A DNA stretch of 64,000 nt from Athripsodes cinereus (Eukaryota; Arthropoda; Insecta; Trichoptera; Leptoceridae). The stretch is taken from the NCBI GenBank assembly GCA_947579605.1, contig OX388305.1, positions 28,967,542 through 29,031,541 of the forward strand. The letters run 5' to 3'. A model generated the notes under the pieces. It had not been told where the DNA came from and did no database searches. It saw only the letters and a list, made by a program, of their open reading frames with translations. Shown piece after piece: positions 1-11,192 of this stretch. The position numbers were made by a program, and so were the translations under genes. The number at the start of each line of letters is the position of its first letter. Positions within the stretch are counted from its first letter, which is position 1.

Positions 1-1121
1 AAAAGAGAATAACAGTGAATAGAAACACGTATGTAGCATTCATCGACCTAGAAAAAGCATTCGATAAAGTAGAATGGGAACAACTTTTTAAGACTCTAAA
101 CCAGATAGGAATGAGCTATAAGGACAGAAGAGCAATCTGGAGCCTATACAAGAATGAAATGGCTGTAATTAAAAGCGGAGAGAGCTGCGCAGAAGCGAGA
201 GTAGAACAAGGTGTAAGACAGGGATGCTCAATGTCGCCAGCACTCTTTAACTGCTATATACAGCAAGCTATTGATGAACTCAGAGAAGAAATGAAGAATT
301 GGACAGGAGTAAAAATAAATGGGAAAAAGGTTGACATGATTAGATATGCTGACGACATAGCACTGCTCGCAGACTCCGAGATGGAGCTGAACGAAGCCTT
401 AGGAAAAATGGAAAGTATACTGTTGTCAAAGTACAACATGAAAATAAATAAAGATAAAACAAAATGTATGGTCGTTGGAAGGGAGGAAGCGACTGCGAAC
501 ATTGCCATAAATGGAGTGAGCATCAAACAAGTAAGAGAATTCGTGTACTTGGGCAGCAGAATAAACCAGGACGGACGCTCCAAATCAGAAATTGTGAGCA
601 GAATAAACCAGGCACGAATTGCCTTTAACAAAAAATCCAAAATATTAGAATCCCCTAATATTGATCTAAGCGTGAGGAAGAATCTCACTAAAGCCTTTGT
701 GTGGAGCATTCTGCTATATGGATGCGAGACGTGGAACATCAGTAAGAGGGAAAGCGGACGGTTAGCGGCATTTGAAATGTGGTGTTATAGACGCATGCTG
801 AAGATTCATTGGTCGGAACACGTCGAAAACGAAGAAGTGTTAACCAGGGTTGGCGAAAAAAGGCAACTCCTCAAAAGAATCTGCCAACAACGAGCTAATT
901 GGATTGGCCACAACATCAGGCACCCAGGACTGCTCATCGCAATCGCAGAGGGCAGGACCGAAGGCACAAATGGCAGAGGTCGACCGAGAGACGCCTATAT
1001 GGACCAACTGAAGAGGGACATGAGCTGTGGCTCATATATGGAGTTGAAGAGACTGGCTGAGAATAGGGAGGAGTGGAGAAATAAGTCAAAACTCGTTGCA
1101 GACCAATCCAATGGATTGTAA
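1..1121 (+). CDS. RTE-like LINE (family A) reverse transcriptase, 3' part, cut by window edge
   Basis: This is the C-terminal part of a non-LTR retrotransposon polyprotein. It copies element RNA at a nicked target site by target-primed reverse transcription. The frame is open from base 3, so it continues off the left edge; no start codon is claimed. Counting from base 15, RT motif A is AFIDLEKAFDKVEWE (residues 8-22), motif B is GVRQGCSMSPALF (66-78) and the catalytic YADD is at 111-114. YLGSRI and WSILLYGCETW follow, then a basic tail with GRGRPRDAYMDQLKRDM and the end ADQSNGL. There is no internal stop or frameshift, so the copy looks young. It is a close relative of the copy at 16397. The RTE clade assignment rests on motif style and microsatellite tail and is an inference; the RT identity is secure. 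Confidence 0.93.
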   Translation, partial: KRITVNRNTYVAFIDLEKAFDKVEWEQLFKTLNQIGMSYKDRRAIWSLYKNEMAVIKSGESCAEARVEQGVRQGCSMSPALFNCYIQQAIDELREEMKNWTGVKINGKKVDMIRYADDIALLADSEMELNEALGKMESILLSKYNMKINKDKTKCMVVGREEATANIAINGVSIKQVREFVYLGSRINQDGRSKSEIVSRINQARIAFNKKSKILESPNIDLSVRKNLTKAFVWSILLYGCETWNISKRESGRLAAFEMWCYRRMLKIHWSEHVENEEVLTRVGEKRQLLKRICQQRANWIGHNIRHPGLLIAIAEGRTEGTNGRGRPRDAYMDQLKRDMSCGSYMELKRLAENREEWRNKSKLVADQSNGL

Positions 1122-1124
1122 CTC

Positions 1125-1199
<75 letters not shown>
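1122..1199 (+). repeat. (TA)n tail of family A LINE
   Basis: The stop codon is followed by CTCAT and then about 70 bp of pure TA dinucleotide repeat. The same junction occurs in all five family A copies in the window, so the TA tract is the 3' tail of the element. There is effectively no 3' UTR. Confidence 0.9.
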
Positions 1200-1201
<2 letters not shown>

Positions 1202-4068
1202 CTATTATAGGTAGATAATATACTAAACTTATTACATACTTAAATAGTTAATTATTTTATATGAGGAATCAAAAATGCAACGTGACACAGTCGAGCCTTA
1301 AAATAAATTTCTCGAATGTTAAGATAAATTGAAAAAAAACACAGTATGTAGTTAACTTCCAAATGACATTTATTAACTTCGCTCACTAGTATTCGGGGAC
1401 TCTCGACTCCATAGTCAGGCGATTAAAGAAAAGTGAAATAAGATACAGAGACAAACAGTATTTATAGGATTTGAACAAAAGAATGTTAGGAGAAGCCTGG
1501 GATAAAATTTCGAATGTAGTCATAACTCAGATATAGAAAGAAGAGGAATAAGTCAGCTGAAAAAAAATGGGCAAATGATAATATTATAATCCCTGTAAAC
1601 AGTAAAAGTTAAACAAGACCAGCCCAAGAAAGACGAATGATAAAATATGATAGAAGCCCAGATTCAGCAGTGAAGAGCTAGCAGTTGAAGCAAAAGAAAA
1701 AATATTGTTCCCCATAAAGTTTGTTTTCATTTAAAAAAAGTAAATTGACTAATTGGAATTGAAAATGGTGTTCTAGTCATAAGACATCGGTTTAGGCTGG
1801 TTTAAAAGTATCTTGATAAGTTCATTATTCTTATCATATTGTTCCTTTTCCAATCTGTAATTTTCAGAAGCTGCTAATATGCTATAAGAGAAAACAGCTC
1901 CCTAATGGGCATAAATTTGCAGTGAAATATGTTTTTTTTTTAATATTTGCAATCAATAATATAAAGTCGTGGCTATCCATTTACTGTCAGACTAGGTACC
2001 TACTATTATACAAACGTGATACTTTATTTTCGCCTAAATCTATTATTATCGAAGAAAACGTTTGATGTGTAAAGAAAGTACCGAATAAAACCTTTTTCAC
2101 CATTGAATTTCGGCTCCGCGACAAATTGACAAATATAAAATTGTAATTGGTTGAATTAGATTGTGTTCAACCCGGTTGTTTGTTGTCTCGTGAATATCAT
2201 AGACGCGTGCGCATGTGAGCGTGGGTGCGCATTCGTCACGTGCGTGTTCATGTCGTAGAAGTGAAGTAAATGGATCTATACTAATTCTTGAAATCTTAAC
2301 CATATCCGTTCCTCATCGTAGATCATGTGCAGCCGAGACAAAAAAAAAACATGTAAAATATATCTACAAAGACACTAATCATAAATATTATAGAATCAAA
2401 ATTTGTTATATGATTGGATATGACGATTAAATAACCGTGACTAATTCAAGATGGCAGTAACTCGCGTTTTCAGCCAAGAGATCCATAGTTTGAATTTTGC
2501 AGCCTGTCAATTTCGTCTTTACTACACAAACGTTTTGGTCACTTCGAAGTCAGGTTTATTTCGAACCCAAATTCATCTTCTTTCGTTGATTGATAAACCC
2601 AAACACACTTTGTATAGATTCTCATTAATCATAAGACACATGCAATGATACTATGTATCGATGAAAAAATAATCATAAATAACACAATATAAAGAAAATG
2701 ACATGTTTATGTAAGTAGACATGAGGTAAATTAAGGAAAGTTTCATACGAAAGCGATCCTCTTTTCGGAAAACATAAGTGTTTAGAAGAGGGTCAGCAAG
2801 CTCATATGATAGTAATAGCATTGTACAATACAATATAGATAGGTACCTACTCTACTGTCCTGAGTAGGTATATGAAAATGGTGGGGACTGGAGAAACTCT
2901 TCGGATATCTACTTGGAGTGTGTATATTCAGTATAGTCAGTGTGTAGAAGGCAGCCCATGTCTGAAGCTATAAACAAACATCAGAGGGTCATCTTTATTT
3001 ATGAGGCTATCTTGCTAGCCCTCGTATCGGCTACTACCTACTCTCTCTCTCTCAGAGTGGCTACTACCTACATATACTAACTACATACAAAATAATAATG
3101 CATGCTCCAACTGGTAAAACCGTATAATATTTGATATTGCGTCCAAATAGACACACACAGAGAGAGAGAGAGAGTTCGTATATGCATGTATACATATATA
3201 TATACCTACTAGATAAATCAAAATGCATATACATATTATTTATAAGTCATTATTATTATATTGTACCAAATTCACGAAACAATTGAATTTCTTCTTCTTT
3301 TGCCTTACACCAATGACTTACTCCTAAAGTGCTCTTCTCAGGAGCACAGAACGGAAACGAGTCTGAATAATTTTAACGAATTAAACTCTTTTCGTTCTCA
3401 ATTTTTAAGCTTAAATTCATATCAATTGAGTCACCTTTTCCCGAGACATTTCTATTATTCAACGTACATACGTAGAGTACATGTATCAACAAAAAATGTA
3501 GTTAAGTGAAAGACAATATTTAAAAACTGTAGGTAACAACGTACCAATTACTGCTTCCAGTAATAAAATAAATGTCTCTATTCCAGTGTACAACTATTCC
3601 ATGATTCTCTACATTTTTTACGATTAATATATTTCAGTTTAAATTTCTAATATTAGTACTTACGTTCTTATTTTTATTTCTTTGAAAATATGGAATAACC
3701 TGATGACTCACAACTGCTTTGAACTAGGTCTATGAAAAATGTTGGTAGATAATAATATACAATATTAACATATAACAGGTAGATGTACAATAGGTATTAT
3801 TATATCTAACTATAATTTAAACATTAGTGTTTCGTAAACATATGTAGTATAGGTAGGTTAACGAGCCAACTGTGTAGAATTCCCTGAATATTTATCATTT
3901 GTTTCGCACTAATATGAATAATAATGTATAGACTCCAACCTAGTAGTGGGTGGTCTTATTTATTTTAATATATATTTTAAATACTTAACTATTTTATTCT
4001 TTACTTCTATTTAGTAAAATTAAGGTAATGTGAATACAATCAAAATCACTTTATAATTACTAGTTCCA
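1200..4068. other. AT-rich stretch without recognised gene
   Basis: No coding segment is recognised. Bases 1380-1700 look like decayed purine-rich retroelement sequence, but no motif could be fixed. Bases 2190-2330 are enriched in CpG and CGTG words. There are short CT and AG tracts at 3038-3054 and 3155-3173. The small open frames here have no recognisable features. Confidence 0.5.
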
Positions 4069-4070
4069 TA

Positions 4071-4240
4071 CACTGAGAAAAATACTCACAACGGATCATT
4101 GGTACGTATGTACTAACAGATTAGGACCAGAGATAGTACAAACGATTCGTACTAACGAATCGTTTGTACTATCTCTGGTCCTAATCTGATAGTACGTACC
4201 AATGATTCGTGGTGAAATTTCGTTAGTATTTTTCTCAGTG
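4071..4240. mobile_element. Palindromic TA-flanked MITE, copy 1 (170 bp)
   Basis: The element starts CACTGAGAAAAATACT and ends with the inverse, and is flanked by TA on both sides (4069-4070, 4241-4242). It is nearly self-complementary over its whole length: the segment with GGACCAGAGATAGTACAAACG is mirrored directly. Three more copies lie at 9379, 34277 and 41993. The TA flank suggests mobilisation by a Tc1/mariner-type transposase; that is inference. Confidence 0.88.
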
Positions 4241-4242
4241 TA

Positions 4243-5292
4243 CCATCATGTTATCTTCAATGTGTGAAATATGCTGTGATGGTATAGATTTTAATCAATA
4301 GGTTATGCACCTGTAGATGTTGATATAAAGTATGCAAAAGATTCACGAAATTTCCTATTATATTTTTGTCAAAATAGGAAAAATATATTTCCAAAATTCA
4401 TTAAAATTATCGATAGTTTTATTTTTATGCTTCAATGCTTATAAATAAATAAACTCGTACTTATTCAATACTTTTGTAGCGATTACAAACGAATTAGGTG
4501 TGTAGGTATTTTATTATTTATTTATAATATTATATCAATTTATTTAGTGCATATTTCTGGATATTTGAAGTATGAAGATTCGCTTAGAGAAGATGGATAG
4601 ATTATATAACAGGTATTGCATTGTGACCGTGATATTATAGGCTGCTATATGAATACAACTGGTTCATATATGTTTATATAATTCACAAACATTGACACAT
4701 TCTTTCAGGCATGGTAACTCTTTGTTAATGACGTAATTTTGTACGAGCGAAATCGGCGAGACAACATAAACGAGTAAGTTCAGTGTTTGTTTTGAAAGAA
4801 TTTTCTGAGTAAATATAATAGGTTAAATGTCAGACACGGTATATGTACGTAGTTGGTTTAATAATTCAATAAAATATTATTTTTTTGCTGTGTAAACACA
4901 GATGTACAATCACCGACAAAATTATGGAATGAAAACTTGTATAACGTAGTTTTTATTGCGGTGTAAGAGATTTTCATCATCATCATAGCTATGACATTAA
5001 AATGAATATAATTCAGGAGTTTGCATGGAGACAATGACATCATAAATGTGAATAATTAAATATACAGATTTATACATACACATCAATCTAGAATATTGCA
5101 TGCACAATACTATGGTATAATATTTTCTATAGTAATCGTTGCACAAACTGTTGCAGTTGAATAAAAATAATAGCGTGACCACCTCAAAGGCGATGTGACC
5201 TCTCCTAAACAACAATGTTTTCAACTTGAAAGACAGATATTTTGAAAAAGGATTGTCTAAGCAGATAAAATATAAAGGTGTTTTCTGATATA
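4243..5292. other. AT-rich stretch
   Basis: No gene is recognised. Bases 4250-4290 resemble the 3' end of the (TAG)n-tailed retroposon (ATGCTGTGATGGTATAG). The rest is low-complexity AT-rich DNA. Confidence 0.45.
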
Positions 5293-5395
5293 TTTTTAAA
5301 GAGATACCTATCTGAGTTTTGTTATAAATCCAAATACAACCTTATACACCTTTCACAGTAAGCTAAAAGCTTGTGTCGTGAAAGAGGAGTTTACC
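5293..5395 (-). repeat. tRNA-derived SINE, partial copy lacking the tRNA head
   Basis: This segment matches, in reverse, the 3' body of the SINE at 33544: the words CACAAGCTTTTAGCTTACTG, AAAGGTGTATAAGG and the region around TTATAACAAAACTCAGAT. It stops before the A and B boxes, as expected for a 5'-truncated insertion. Confidence 0.75.
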
Positions 5396-7609
5396 GTATA
5401 TCATCCCATATTCTCAAAGTATGAGTTTGTGTACGAACGGGAAGATTTACACGTCTTCTATACCGCAAAGGCTATAGACCTTAGCAGAGTTAATTCACAA
5501 TACATGAATAGGTACTTACATCGGATCAGTTCTTTTTTATTATAGACAATTGACGTATCAACCGATTAACTAGCAAAACAAAAAATTTCCAATACATTTG
5601 GCAAGTAAATACGATAAACCTCATCACGACCATGAAAGCCTATCTGACATTTCCTTATCGAGACTCTCCTCTGCCGCTATCTGACGGCACATCTACAATA
5701 ACGGCAGAGATAGGAACGCCACTAATGTCTAGATAAGATGCTGGACAACTTTTGACACCTAATATCAGTTTTATTGACTGCCATAAGCACCAACCAAAGT
5801 GACTAAGCGCTTATACACTAAAAATAATAATACATAATAAATATTTTCATCTAATATACTTTGTACAGACACTTAACTATACTTATTAGTTTCGTATAAA
5901 ACTAGGTATAAAGATATAGAGGTGCCTGCGCTAAGGCAATATCACTATTGAATAATAAGAATCGCTTATTGCACTCGAATATAAATCATTAAAAAAAATT
6001 CACGTCAATGGTTTTATCTAATATTTTCTATTTATTTTAAAAGTACCTACCTAGGTGCTTACAAGAACATTAAATATAATACAGAATAAATAAATACGCG
6101 GTATCCTATAATTATATTTATAAAATCTTCACTTCTTTAGTATTTGCCCTTAAACATTTCTACTGAGCTTATAGAGCACATGCAAGTCAATAAAAATTTG
6201 TGTTAGTTGGAAGATATCGCCTTTCTGCGATAAACTCGTAAAATTATTTGTTTCATTATTATTCTTTTGTGCTTTTCTATTGTATACTTTTTGTGTACGT
6301 ACTAAAAACGTATTATAAGAAAAGTCCACTGAGCTGCTTTTTGCGTGATATTTTCAACAATTTGTATACCAGTTATCATAAAAAACCTTCGAACATAGGA
6401 ACGTTATTTACATTATTATTCGATTCAGTTGAAAATATGGAAAAACAAATATAAACTTCTCTTACTTTTTTTATTTTAGAAGCTCTTTATTACATTTTTT
6501 GATTCTTACTCAATCCTATCTATGTGTATAGGTTGGTATTTTTTTAAATTTCTACATACATTTCATAACTCCATTTAAGATTCTTGTTTTAAAATAATAT
6601 GTATTAGGTCATAATATTAAGTCCATCGTGTCGGCAAAAGTATTCATTAAAGAATATCTAGAGAAGAGGTGATGTATTATGATTCCATCTCGTGGCGTGA
6701 CCTCTGTCATTATTCGTTAGAAAACTTTCAAATAATACCAATCAGAAATCAATTAATTATAAAATCACCCACGCCACGCGCTCCAAACATCCATCTGTGT
6801 TATTATTAACTTAATTATTAATGTTCTTATACAAGGATACGATATAATTTCGATAGGTAACATGTGCAGATCGATTTTAAAATAACAATAGAATTTCAAA
6901 TATTTTAACTCGCAACGCAGAAATATTGAATTATTGTGCTTCCCTAAAAACTTGTTTCGCTCATAGAATAGAAACTTGGCATTTATCAAAAATATGTACT
7001 TCTATTTTGATTTCGGTTTATCATCAATCTATTCTGTTAATTATTGTTTTAATAAGGTGAATTTATGATAATCTTACTGATGTTCATTATATATTTTGTC
7101 ATACGCATACCTACATATATATTTTTCTTTCGTTTACTAGACACACCTATAGTTTGAATTTAAAAAAAAACGAATATTTTTCATATTTAAACGTAAACCG
7201 GCTGATTGTGGTCACTTTCACAATATAAGAATGTACTTTTTATCATTTTGTACCGTTAAAAATGGGTATTCACATAATACCACGTATATATCTAACATTA
7301 TTTTACACTTTCAACCTAGCAATGGGGTACCTATATAAGTGAACTCACTACCTAAGGTAATTCGACCACATTAAATTTATGGAAGATATCATGTTTTTAG
7401 GTATACATATATAAAGAGATAAGAAAAGATTTTTCAATACACTCACACTACCTACATTTCAGAGATATCAATGAAATTATAAATTTCATTGGTTACAATG
7501 ACGTAAGAAACTCCTTACCACTATATTTTATAATATATCTAATATTATAAATGAATTTATATATGTATTATATGAAACTATAGATATGTATCATGTGTTC
7601 TGTTATCAG
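5396..7609. other. AT-rich stretch
   Basis: No coding or repeat family is recognised. A small region at 5640-5725 is less AT-rich and can fold through CTCTGCCG and CGGCAGAG; its meaning is unknown. Confidence 0.45.
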
Positions 7610-7790
7610 TGATGCGGCCAGTCGGCAAGTTGGTACTTACTTCGGTGTGATTTGATCCGCGGGTGGGCGATTGATTGGCGGGCGGATTGTGCATTTGTCG
7701 GTGGTGGCCCCCCGTTGGGAGTGCTTGTAAAAAATGTTCGCCCCCGCGACCCTAGACGGTGTGGCGCGCATCTAACAACATACATACAAC
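7610..7790. other. GC-rich, CpG-rich island of unknown function
   Basis: About 180 bp are strikingly GC- and CpG-rich inside DNA that is otherwise strongly AT-rich, with words such as GATCCGCGGGTGGGCG and CGCCCCCGCGACC. On the minus strand all three frames stay open for roughly 40 codons; one starts with ATG and reads MRATPSRVAGANIF. A donor-like GAAGTAAGTA lies at the minus-strand 3' side. It could be a first exon or promoter of a host gene, or the GC-rich 5' end of a transposon. The sequence alone does not decide. Confidence 0.35.
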
Positions 7791-8105
7791 ATCACAACAC
7801 CATCATATCATCAACATCTCTTACACTATCGACATTTACATAATATTCATAGGAACCTAATATTATGAAGCATACACAGCAAAAATGGTCACATTAACAA
7901 AGAGCCTATTTTAACACAAAGCAAATCCATATTTGGCAAATTGATTTAACGTAACTAGTACCTACCTATCTAAAAAATTGTTTAAAGTTAGTAAAAGTAT
8001 GTATATAATTTAACCCAAAATATTATCTTAATCAAGTCGTAAAAATAAGGCATCTTCTAATGTAAACTTTTTTTAAATACATACAATTTGAGTTATATTG
8101 TAAAA
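7791..8105. other. AT-rich stretch
   Basis: No gene or repeat family is recognised. The stretch joins the GC-rich island to the hammerhead-bearing inverted repeat. Confidence 0.4.
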
Positions 8106-8253
8106 TGAGTAGGTAATGTTTATTGTTATTGTTTGATATTACCATAGATTATAACTAACGCACAACCGGTTTCGCGGACTCTGAGTTCGCATCATCAGGT
8201 GCTGATTTGTGCGTTACTTCTACTCTACAGTAATACCAAAAACTAACAATAAA
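8106..8253 (-). repeat. Imperfect inverted repeat enclosing a hammerhead core
   Basis: The left flank (AATGTTTATTGTTATTG, TTTGATATTACC) and the right flank (GGTATTA, AATATTTATTGTTAG when reversed) are imperfect inverted arms, closed inside by TAACGCACAA and TTGTGCGTTA. The architecture matches the perfect version at 14655-14833 and suggests the same kind of hammerhead-bearing retroelement terminus, here older. Confidence 0.6.
8164..8198 (-). ncRNA. Hammerhead ribozyme core, type I, stem III CCGG
   Basis: On the minus strand the order is CTGATGA (8192-8198), U, stem II GCGAACU/AGUCCGC with a CAG loop and one A-C mismatch, GAAA (8170-8173), CCGG, then UU at the predicted cleavage site. Stem I is GCAC before the core and GUGC after it (8199-8202 with 8160-8163). 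All conserved core nucleotides of the hammerhead family are present. The one-to-two-pair stem III made of a palindromic tetranucleotide is typical of Penelope-associated small hammerheads. Activity is not proven. Confidence 0.75.
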
Positions 8254-8312
8254 TATTATTAATTTTGAAACATAAAAATGGTTCATTTACTTAATTTTAA
8301 TCAAAAAATAAT

Positions 8313-8530
8313 TGATTATAAAAAAGTGCTGTTTTCCAGTTCAAAAGTAATAAATGTGACGTTATTCTTTTTCAGAGTAATTTGCGACGGAATAACTACC
8401 TTAATACAAAAATTTAAAAATTGCAATGAACCTTTTTTGCCGTGCACTCTTCAATGCCTTTATCTATTTAATATTTAATTCGTCTAAAATCTAAATCATT
8501 AAAGCTTTCCATATTAAAACATAGTGTCCT
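8313..8530. repeat. Tandem duplication, unit 1 (218 bp)
   Basis: This unit runs from TGATTATAAAAAAGTG to ATAGTGTCCT and is followed directly by a second copy. Only one base difference is visible between the units (GTGTCCT against GTGGCCT at the end), so the duplication is very recent. Each unit carries an acceptor-like TTATTCTTTTTCAG followed by an open frame of about 33 codons with four cysteines (VICDGITTLIQKF and following). This may be a duplicated small exon or plain noncoding DNA. Confidence 0.9.
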
Positions 8531-8748
8531 TGATTATAAAAAAGTGCTGTTTTCCAGTTCAAAAGTAATAAATGTGACGTTATTCTTTTTCAGAGTAATT
8601 TGCGACGGAATAACTACCTTAATACAAAAATTTAAAAATTGCAATGAACCTTTTTTGCCGTGCACTCTTCAATGCCTTTATCTATTTAATATTTAATTCG
8701 TCTAAAATCTAAATCATTAAAGCTTTCCATATTAAAACATAGTGGCCT
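8531..8748. repeat. Tandem duplication, unit 2 (218 bp)
   Basis: This is the second unit of the direct duplication, at period 218. It carries the same acceptor-like tract and cysteine-containing open frame as unit 1. Confidence 0.9.
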
Positions 8749-9032
8749 TCTAAAAAGTTAATTACAAAATCTTTAATTAGTATTTTAGGAACTTTCATTA
8801 ATTAACAAACCAATATCTGTGTAAATCAAGCTTATACGGAATAATATTACCTGATGTTGAAGATTAGAAAAACCTTTAGTGTCTATCATATTATTATCTA
8901 TTTCCACATTAAGGTTGCAGTATGAAAAAATATATTAATTAATATCTAATAGATAATTTATTATAATTAATTGCAAATAGAAAATCGTTCACCACTGACC
9001 ACTGTTAAGCTCCGTAAACATCATATTTTGAC

Positions 9033-9245
9033 GATGTAATGAGAGGTAATAAATACACAATACTCCAGCTCGTCATAAAGGGGAAGGTCGAGGGTCGCAG
9101 AGGGATCAGCAGAAAACAGCTCTCTTGGCTTCGAGAATGGACCGGTCTCAGAACCGTGGGTGAGCTGTTTCGCACCGCCCAGGACAGGGAAGCTTTCTCC
9201 CAAACGGGGGGCCCGGCAGGACAAGTGAGGAAGAAGAAGAATAAA
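9033..9245 (+). pseudogene. LINE family C reverse transcriptase C-terminus, 5'-truncated
   Basis: The frame beginning VMRGNKYTILQLVIKGKVEG, then RRGISRKQLSWLREWTG and LRTVGELFRTAQDREAFSQ, is the tail of a non-LTR retrotransposon polyprotein. It aligns segment by segment with 54807-55298 on the minus strand (ILRGDKYRLLQLIIEGKIEG). A few residues are missing between SWLR and EWTG, and the true end is shifted relative to the homologue. The insertion ends in GAAGAAGAAGAA, the tail seen in other family C copies. It has lost the RT core and endonuclease and cannot function. Confidence 0.85.
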
Positions 9246-9378
9246 TATATCATTAAAACTGCAATAATATTTTCAAATAATATTTTCATTATTCATCAGT
9301 ATTTTCAATAAAATATAAGTTTCGCCTTGCGGTAGTCAAAAAATACGAACATAAAACTTACCAGTATTAAAGTCAGTA

Positions 9379-9524
9379 TACTGAGAAAAATACTAACGAA
9401 ATTTCACAACGAATCATTGGTACGTACTATCAGATTATAGATTGGTACTAATGAATCGTTTGTACTATCTCTGGTCCTAATCTGATAGTACGTACCAATG
9501 ATTCGTTGAGTATTTTTCTCAGTG
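9379..9524. mobile_element. Palindromic TA-flanked MITE, copy 2 (146 bp)
   Basis: It has the same termini as copy 1 (left end TACTGAGAAAAATAC with one base change; right end GTATTTTTCTCAGTG) and the same GGTACGTACTATCAG arms, with TA on both flanks. The inner part is shortened: the left GGACCAGAGAT half is deleted. Confidence 0.85.
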
Positions 9525-9784
9525 TAGGTAGGTATGTAATAAGCCTTAGAAAGCTCATATTGTTCTGAACGGAATGGACAACTAAAGTCAAAATTGGTCA
9601 AATAAAATATAATTAATAGGTACATGTATGAGTTATACACATACATAATTATTATAATATTATGTCTAACTTTGGTATCGGCTTGTAAAAAAGTATGAAA
9701 AACTGTGAAAATTAGAGCAATGAAATAATGTTACCTAATACGAATACGTATTGTGTATCCATGGAGTCAAGAGCAAAGAGTAGC

Positions 9785-10003
9785 TTTCCAACTCTTAAGG
9801 AAGATTTCGAGTGTCCTGTAAAGGCACAAAGAATTCGCAATACATCACATATTTAGACATTTTACGTATCTAGATAATGACGTATCCTACCCGTTCTGAA
9901 TGTCCTGACTTGTTTTGACACGGAAAGGACTATTTTCATGTTTGTATCATATAATTGTTCCACTGGCTACCCCACATGTGAGAAATGCCGCGATGGTATG
10001 AAT
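9785..10003 (+). repeat. (TAG)n-tailed retroposon, decayed copy
   Basis: Matches the 36289 element in order: TTTCGAGTGTCCTGTAAA, then CCGTTCTGAATGTC, GGCTACCCCACATGTG and CCGCGATGGTATGA. It is diverged, with several indels. Confidence 0.7.
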
Positions 10004-11092
10004 GAAAGAATGAATGTATCTCAATAATTATTATACTTGTACAATTTATGGTAACAGGTGTAAATTTTATCTAGAGAAGTAGAAAATTCAATGAGATTAA
10101 AATACGAGTATTACAAATAGAAATACAGTAAAGGGATAAGTTTGTTTAATGACATAATAACAAATTAATAATATCAAAAACTTTTCAGAAATTAAATATT
10201 TTCTTTTTAAAAGTTTTCAAATAAATATTCAAAAGATTTCCTAAGGTAAACAAAACTACTTTCATAAAAGAGTTTATATAACCGTGTATATTGTTTGTCG
10301 GTATTTTAAGCAAGCAACAATACCTACTTAAAATAAAAAAGAAAACCTAAACAAAAATGCGGCACGTGCAGAAGTATTTATTTAAAAATGTAATTTGGAT
10401 TATCTTCCCATTGAACAAGTGCACCTTCTGTATATTATTATTATGTATCTAGTATTATAATAGTTGTGAATTATTGTGTTAAAAATATTTCAATGACAAT
10501 AATCATAATATATTATTCATCTTTTTATTATTACTTTCAATACACATATTACAATATGTACCTACTAGTTTTATGCCCAGCATTACTCAGGTAACTTTTC
10601 AATTGACTGATGGAAAAACGATAGAAAATAAAAGATATAAATGATAGGTCACTTTCAATACTACATTTTATTAACACATTTTCATAGTAAAACTGAAATA
10701 TAATATTTGTCAATATTGCAGTTTAATTGTATGATGAGAATGATTCTGCTAATCAGTCGCATGCTCTTAGCCTCAAAGGATATGATATTTATAATGTAGC
10801 ATATATGTCTATATTTTTTCTTTCTTGTCTGATAATAATATATATGACCTTAGAATAAACTTTGTGAGCTAGTAAATTATTTATTTAAAAAATGTGATTT
10901 TTGCCTTTAGAAAAGCATTTTGTAGATTTATTCACTGTTTCGGTGTTTAGGTAGTAGAATTCCATAGAGAAAATAAAACAAATATTTTATTTATTTCGTC
11001 ATTTTGTAGATTCTCATTTTTTTTCTTACATTAAATTTCATAGCTATATGGTTATATGCTGTTTTATTATGTTGAATTTTCTATCCATTTCC
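10004..11092. other. AT-rich stretch
   Basis: No gene or repeat family is recognised. Confidence 0.4.
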
Positions 11093-11192
11093 TATCTACA
11101 CCATCACGGCATACTCCACATGTGGGGTAACCAGCAGACTAACAGCTTGTAATAAACATTCAAGTTATCCTCTCGGTGGCAATGAAAAAGTA
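11093..11192 (-). repeat. (TAG)n-tailed retroposon, partial reversed copy
   Basis: Reads in reverse as the family's 3' half: CACCATCACGGCATACTCCA, GTGGGGTAACCAGCAGAC, and a remnant of the AAACATGCAAGC segment. Confidence 0.65.

Noticed and set aside
254..739. Long open frames on the strand opposite LINE family A (also at 17235-17690, 17766-18131, 12420-12776 and plus strand 60107-60481)
   Set aside because: They recur wherever family A occurs and are antisense shadows of its codon pattern, with Ser/Leu/Phe-rich composition and no domain.
1126..1199. TA tract as a simple random microsatellite
   Set aside because: The same TA tract follows the same stop codon in all five family A copies, so it is the element's tail.
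9255..9315. CTGATGA followed by GAAA on the minus strand as another hammerhead
   Set aside because: No stem I partner flanks the core and stem II cannot form. The match is explained by AT-rich composition.
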